Shown here: positions 62,313-64,000 of the stretch, piece by piece
Position numbering within the stretch: position 1 is the stretch's first letter
How the letters are laid out: every line of letters begins with the position of its first letter
Assembly: GCF_005116655.2 (NCBI RefSeq)
Contig: NZ_CP050698.1
Span: 2,448,501-2,512,500, forward strand
DNA length: 64,000 bases
From: Desulfosediminicola flagellatus
GTDB lineage: Bacteria; Desulfobacterota; Desulfobulbia; Desulfobulbales; Desulfocapsaceae
Direction: 5' to 3'
The notes under the pieces: model-generated
Seen by the model: the letters and a program-made list of their open reading frames with translations, nothing else
Database searches by the model: none
What the model was told of the DNA's origin: nothing
Made by a program: the position numbers and the translations under genes

Positions 62313-63742
62313 ACAAGCCCCTCCAAAATCAGTCCACCGATTTCAAAATCCACCGTAGTCACGAATCCTGTCTCCCCATTCATTAAGTGGTGAATCCGCC
62401 GCACCAGCATATGACCGGTGACGGATGGGGAGCTGCGGAGGCTGATGGCATCACCAAGGTGAATGCCCGCCCGGCCAAGAATTGTCATGGTCCCCCGATG
62501 CTGACGGCGCCTGGACCTTGAGTAGGTAGTATGAGCCACTATATCGGCGGCAAGCTTGTCCCGCAGTGCGGATGACTCCACCCAATGACCGGCTCCGGAT
62601 GTACCCGCTCTACCTGCGCTCGGTGCAAAATCTGAGGTAAGATAAGGCCAGGTCCGATCGCCGCTCTCTCCCCACACTTCCACATAATCACTTTGTGCCG
62701 CATGCTCTGCAGTCTCAATCTTGAGAAGGACTGGTTTCGGATCAATTACGTGACACCTATTATAACCGTCCCCCACCCGGAAGTTGAGCCTTCCTCCTTC
62801 CCCGATAAACAAATCTCCTCCTGCCAGGTCGGCCAGGTCTCTGATTTGTCCGTGAGCCGGGCGTCGCGGATCGATGAAGTAACGTGCGAGACGAACGCCG
62901 CTATTGCAAATACCGACATCAAGGCCGCACTCTCTAGCTACATCACGTATTATCGTCCCTGCCGGTGCGTCCAGAAACGGCTCGCGGATCGGGACCGTTT
63001 GATTGAGGCGACTCAGCTCTCCCAACACCTCAATAGACCAGCCGGATGCCACCTCACTGACTCTCGAAACTTGGCCATACCAAGTTCCACGGTTACTGTC
63101 GCCAGCGTATCCCAGCTGGATTTCCACAGGGTTAGTAGGCTCAGGACGAATCACACTTACCGGCAGGTTTAGAGTCGCATAATCTAGCCCCACCTCCATA
63201 TCAGCCACTATCTCAATATCGATATCGGCCAATCCGCCGCCGGTCGAGACAGTCTCAAAGACGAGTGATGCTATTCGCACTGAATATACAGGAGTGGTTA
63301 GTGCCTCATCCTGCCCATGCCCACCAGAAGAGAACACGTCAAGGGGAGAGCTGATGATTCTTACTGAAGCCGGCGTAACCTCACGCAGACTCAACTCATA
63401 ACTGACACCATCATTGGCGGAGGTGGAGAGATGCAACTGCAACTTCTCGATGACCACAGAACTGAAGCGACTCACAGAGCTCATATCGGAAGTAAAGGGC
63501 AGCGCTTCACCCCGGTCGATAGCTTTCCGGATACCGCTCGAAGCCTCGCCGGCCTTGTCCATCGGCCAGTTGCCATAGAGCTGAATCCTTCCGGCACAAC
63601 GACCAAGCGTTTGTTCCGCCGGCGGCGAATGTTCCGGCAACATACCATCGAGTTTTAAAACGGTACGTCCACTATCTATTCGAGCTACAACCCCCAGGTC
63701 AAGCTCACCCAGAACTGGGCTTGCAGTCATTGCGCTCTGCAT
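62309..63742 (-). CDS. gpD-type baseplate hub protein
   Basis: A protein of about 477 residues corresponding to the P2 D / gp27 hub that sits above the spike. The C-terminal two-thirds match the phage late control D pattern: TVPIREPFLDAPAGTIIRDVARECGLDV, the segment GGDLFIGEGGRLNFRVGDG, then GHMLVRRIHHLMNGETGFVTTVDFEIGG. The first 140 residues are extra; ending in the strand-like stretch SYELSLREVTP, they may be a separate fused tail module. The start is uncertain: the ATG at 63742 follows AGGGGAGAT, with a further ATG at 63730. Hub and spike are separate here, unlike the fused VgrG of type VI systems. Confidence 0.83.
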   Translation of the reverse strand: MQSAMTASPVLGELDLGVVARIDSGRTVLKLDGMLPEHSPPAEQTLGRCAGRIQLYGNWPMDKAGEASSGIRKAIDRGEALPFTSDMSSVSRFSSVVIEKLQLHLSTSANDGVSYELSLREVTPASVRIISSPLDVFSSGGHGQDEALTTPVYSVRIASLVFETVSTGGGLADIDIEIVADMEVGLDYATLNLPVSVIRPEPTNPVEIQLGYAGDSNRGTWYGQVSRVSEVASGWSIEVLGELSRLNQTVPIREPFLDAPAGTIIRDVARECGLDVGICNSGVRLARYFIDPRRPAHGQIRDLADLAGGDLFIGEGGRLNFRVGDGYNRCHVIDPKPVLLKIETAEHAAQSDYVEVWGESGDRTWPYLTSDFAPSAGRAGTSGAGHWVESSALRDKLAADIVAHTTYSRSRRRQHRGTMTILGRAGIHLGDAISLRSSPSVTGHMLVRRIHHLMNGETGFVTTVDFEIGGLILEGLV

Positions 63743-63787
63743 ATCTCCCCTAGATGCAATGGATTTATACACAATAGAAGTACAATC

Positions 63788-64000
63788 TTATCCCTTGACA
63801 GCGTCTTCAATAGGCCCCAGTAGCGTTATTATTTTTTCGACTTTATCCTTAATTTTTTCTTTTAGATTACTCACCATTTTCGGCACACCAATTGCATTTT
63901 CGGCAATCTTGGCGATTTCGTCCGCTTCTTTACTGTCCATTCCCAAGGCGGACGCCGCCTCGACAACCGCTTTGACAGCCTGTGCAAAATCTATCCACGG
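63788..64000 (-). CDS. C-terminal part of an unknown protein (5' end outside window)
   Basis: The last 70 codons of a minus-strand gene end with TAA at 63788. The visible part is helical and charged (DSKEADEIAKIAENAIG... NLKEKIKDKVEKIITLLG). It lies upstream of the hub gene on the same strand, with a gap of about 45 bp, and so is probably part of the injection-system operon. No family can be assigned from so little sequence. Confidence 0.6.
   Translation of the reverse strand, partial: PWIDFAQAVKAVVEAASALGMDSKEADEIAKIAENAIGVPKMVSNLKEKIKDKVEKIITLLGPIEDAVKG

Noticed and set aside
55302..63772. Type VI secretion system
   Set aside because: No TssJLM, TssK, ClpV or fused VgrG is seen; hub and spike are separate genes and the order follows P2. 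The membrane proteins do not resemble TssL or TssM.
55302..63772. Ordinary P2-like prophage
   Set aside because: Not fully excluded, because the window ends at 64,000, but in the part seen there is no fibre, fibre chaperone, lysis, capsid or integrase gene, and membrane proteins take the fibre position.
1..64000. CRISPR array
   Set aside because: No regularly spaced direct repeats were seen on reading the whole window.
20..64000. rRNA genes or further tRNA genes
   Set aside because: Only tRNA-His at 28,850-28,927 folds properly; no other candidate was found.

Overview
The window reads as a chromosome segment of a Gram-negative, probably anaerobic bacterium. It carries lipid A genes (lpxC, lpxK, lpxB), RlmN/MiaB-type radical SAM enzymes, a three-domain aromatic-pathway fusion (prephenate dehydratase-like, ACT, prephenate dehydrogenase) and a ParE/ParC pair of the kind common outside the gamma-proteobacteria. 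Together these fit Desulfobacterota, perhaps Desulfobulbales. That placement is inference; no rRNA or ribosomal protein gene is present. Base composition is about 40-45% G+C over the first 54 kb and clearly higher (50-65% in lines I counted) from about 57.7 to 63.8 kb.

Layout: 1-8.4 kb holds xseA (cut by the window edge), a YfgM-like TPR protein, panC, a DegT-family aminotransferase, a small cell wall hydrolase, a YjbQ protein, lpxC and lpxK. 8.5-13.4 kb is a complete branched-chain amino acid ABC operon (livJ, terminator, livH, livM, livG, livF). 13.4-18 kb holds a Gfo/Idh/MocA oxidoreductase, lpxB, smr, an RluA-family synthase and a UDP-GlcNAc 6-dehydrogenase-like gene. 18-31.5 kb holds queD, a TrmN6-like methyltransferase, comM, two unknown genes, thiL, dCMP deaminase, a hydrolase, two response regulators with degenerate HD and HDOD output domains, tRNA-His, a zinc-ribbon protein and the aromatic fusion. 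31.6-38.1 kb holds a fused MrfA-MrfB-like helicase-exonuclease, an SH3 protein, ldcA, coaX, a decayed cheW, cutA and a small Cys-rich protein. 38.3-54 kb holds parE, parC, miaB, a DUF4911-like gene, purB, recJ, miaA, a ComEA-like HhH protein, trmL, serC, a radical SAM gene, rlmN and udk.

At 53,969-54,776 an IS6-family element with a frameshifted transposase separates this housekeeping region from a minus-strand accessory cluster that runs off the right edge. The cluster encodes the spike and baseplate of a contractile tail-like machine in P2-like order: gpD-type hub, gpV-type spike, spike tip, gp25/W-like, gpJ-like, gpI-like. Where a phage or tailocin would be expected to carry tail fibres, three genes encode proteins with predicted transmembrane segments (343, 578 and 123 aa). 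The first begins with a fibre-adaptor-like segment and a helical stretch and ends in a membrane hairpin. This suggests a contractile injection system tethered to the cell's own membrane, and it is the most interesting item in the window. Sheath, tube and ATPase genes are not in the window and would be expected beyond 64,000.

Other points of interest are the pseudogenised orphan cheW, the helicase-exonuclease fusion, a 110-bp imperfect palindrome that looks like a dispersed element, and several perfect hairpins that overlap stop codons at convergent gene ends.
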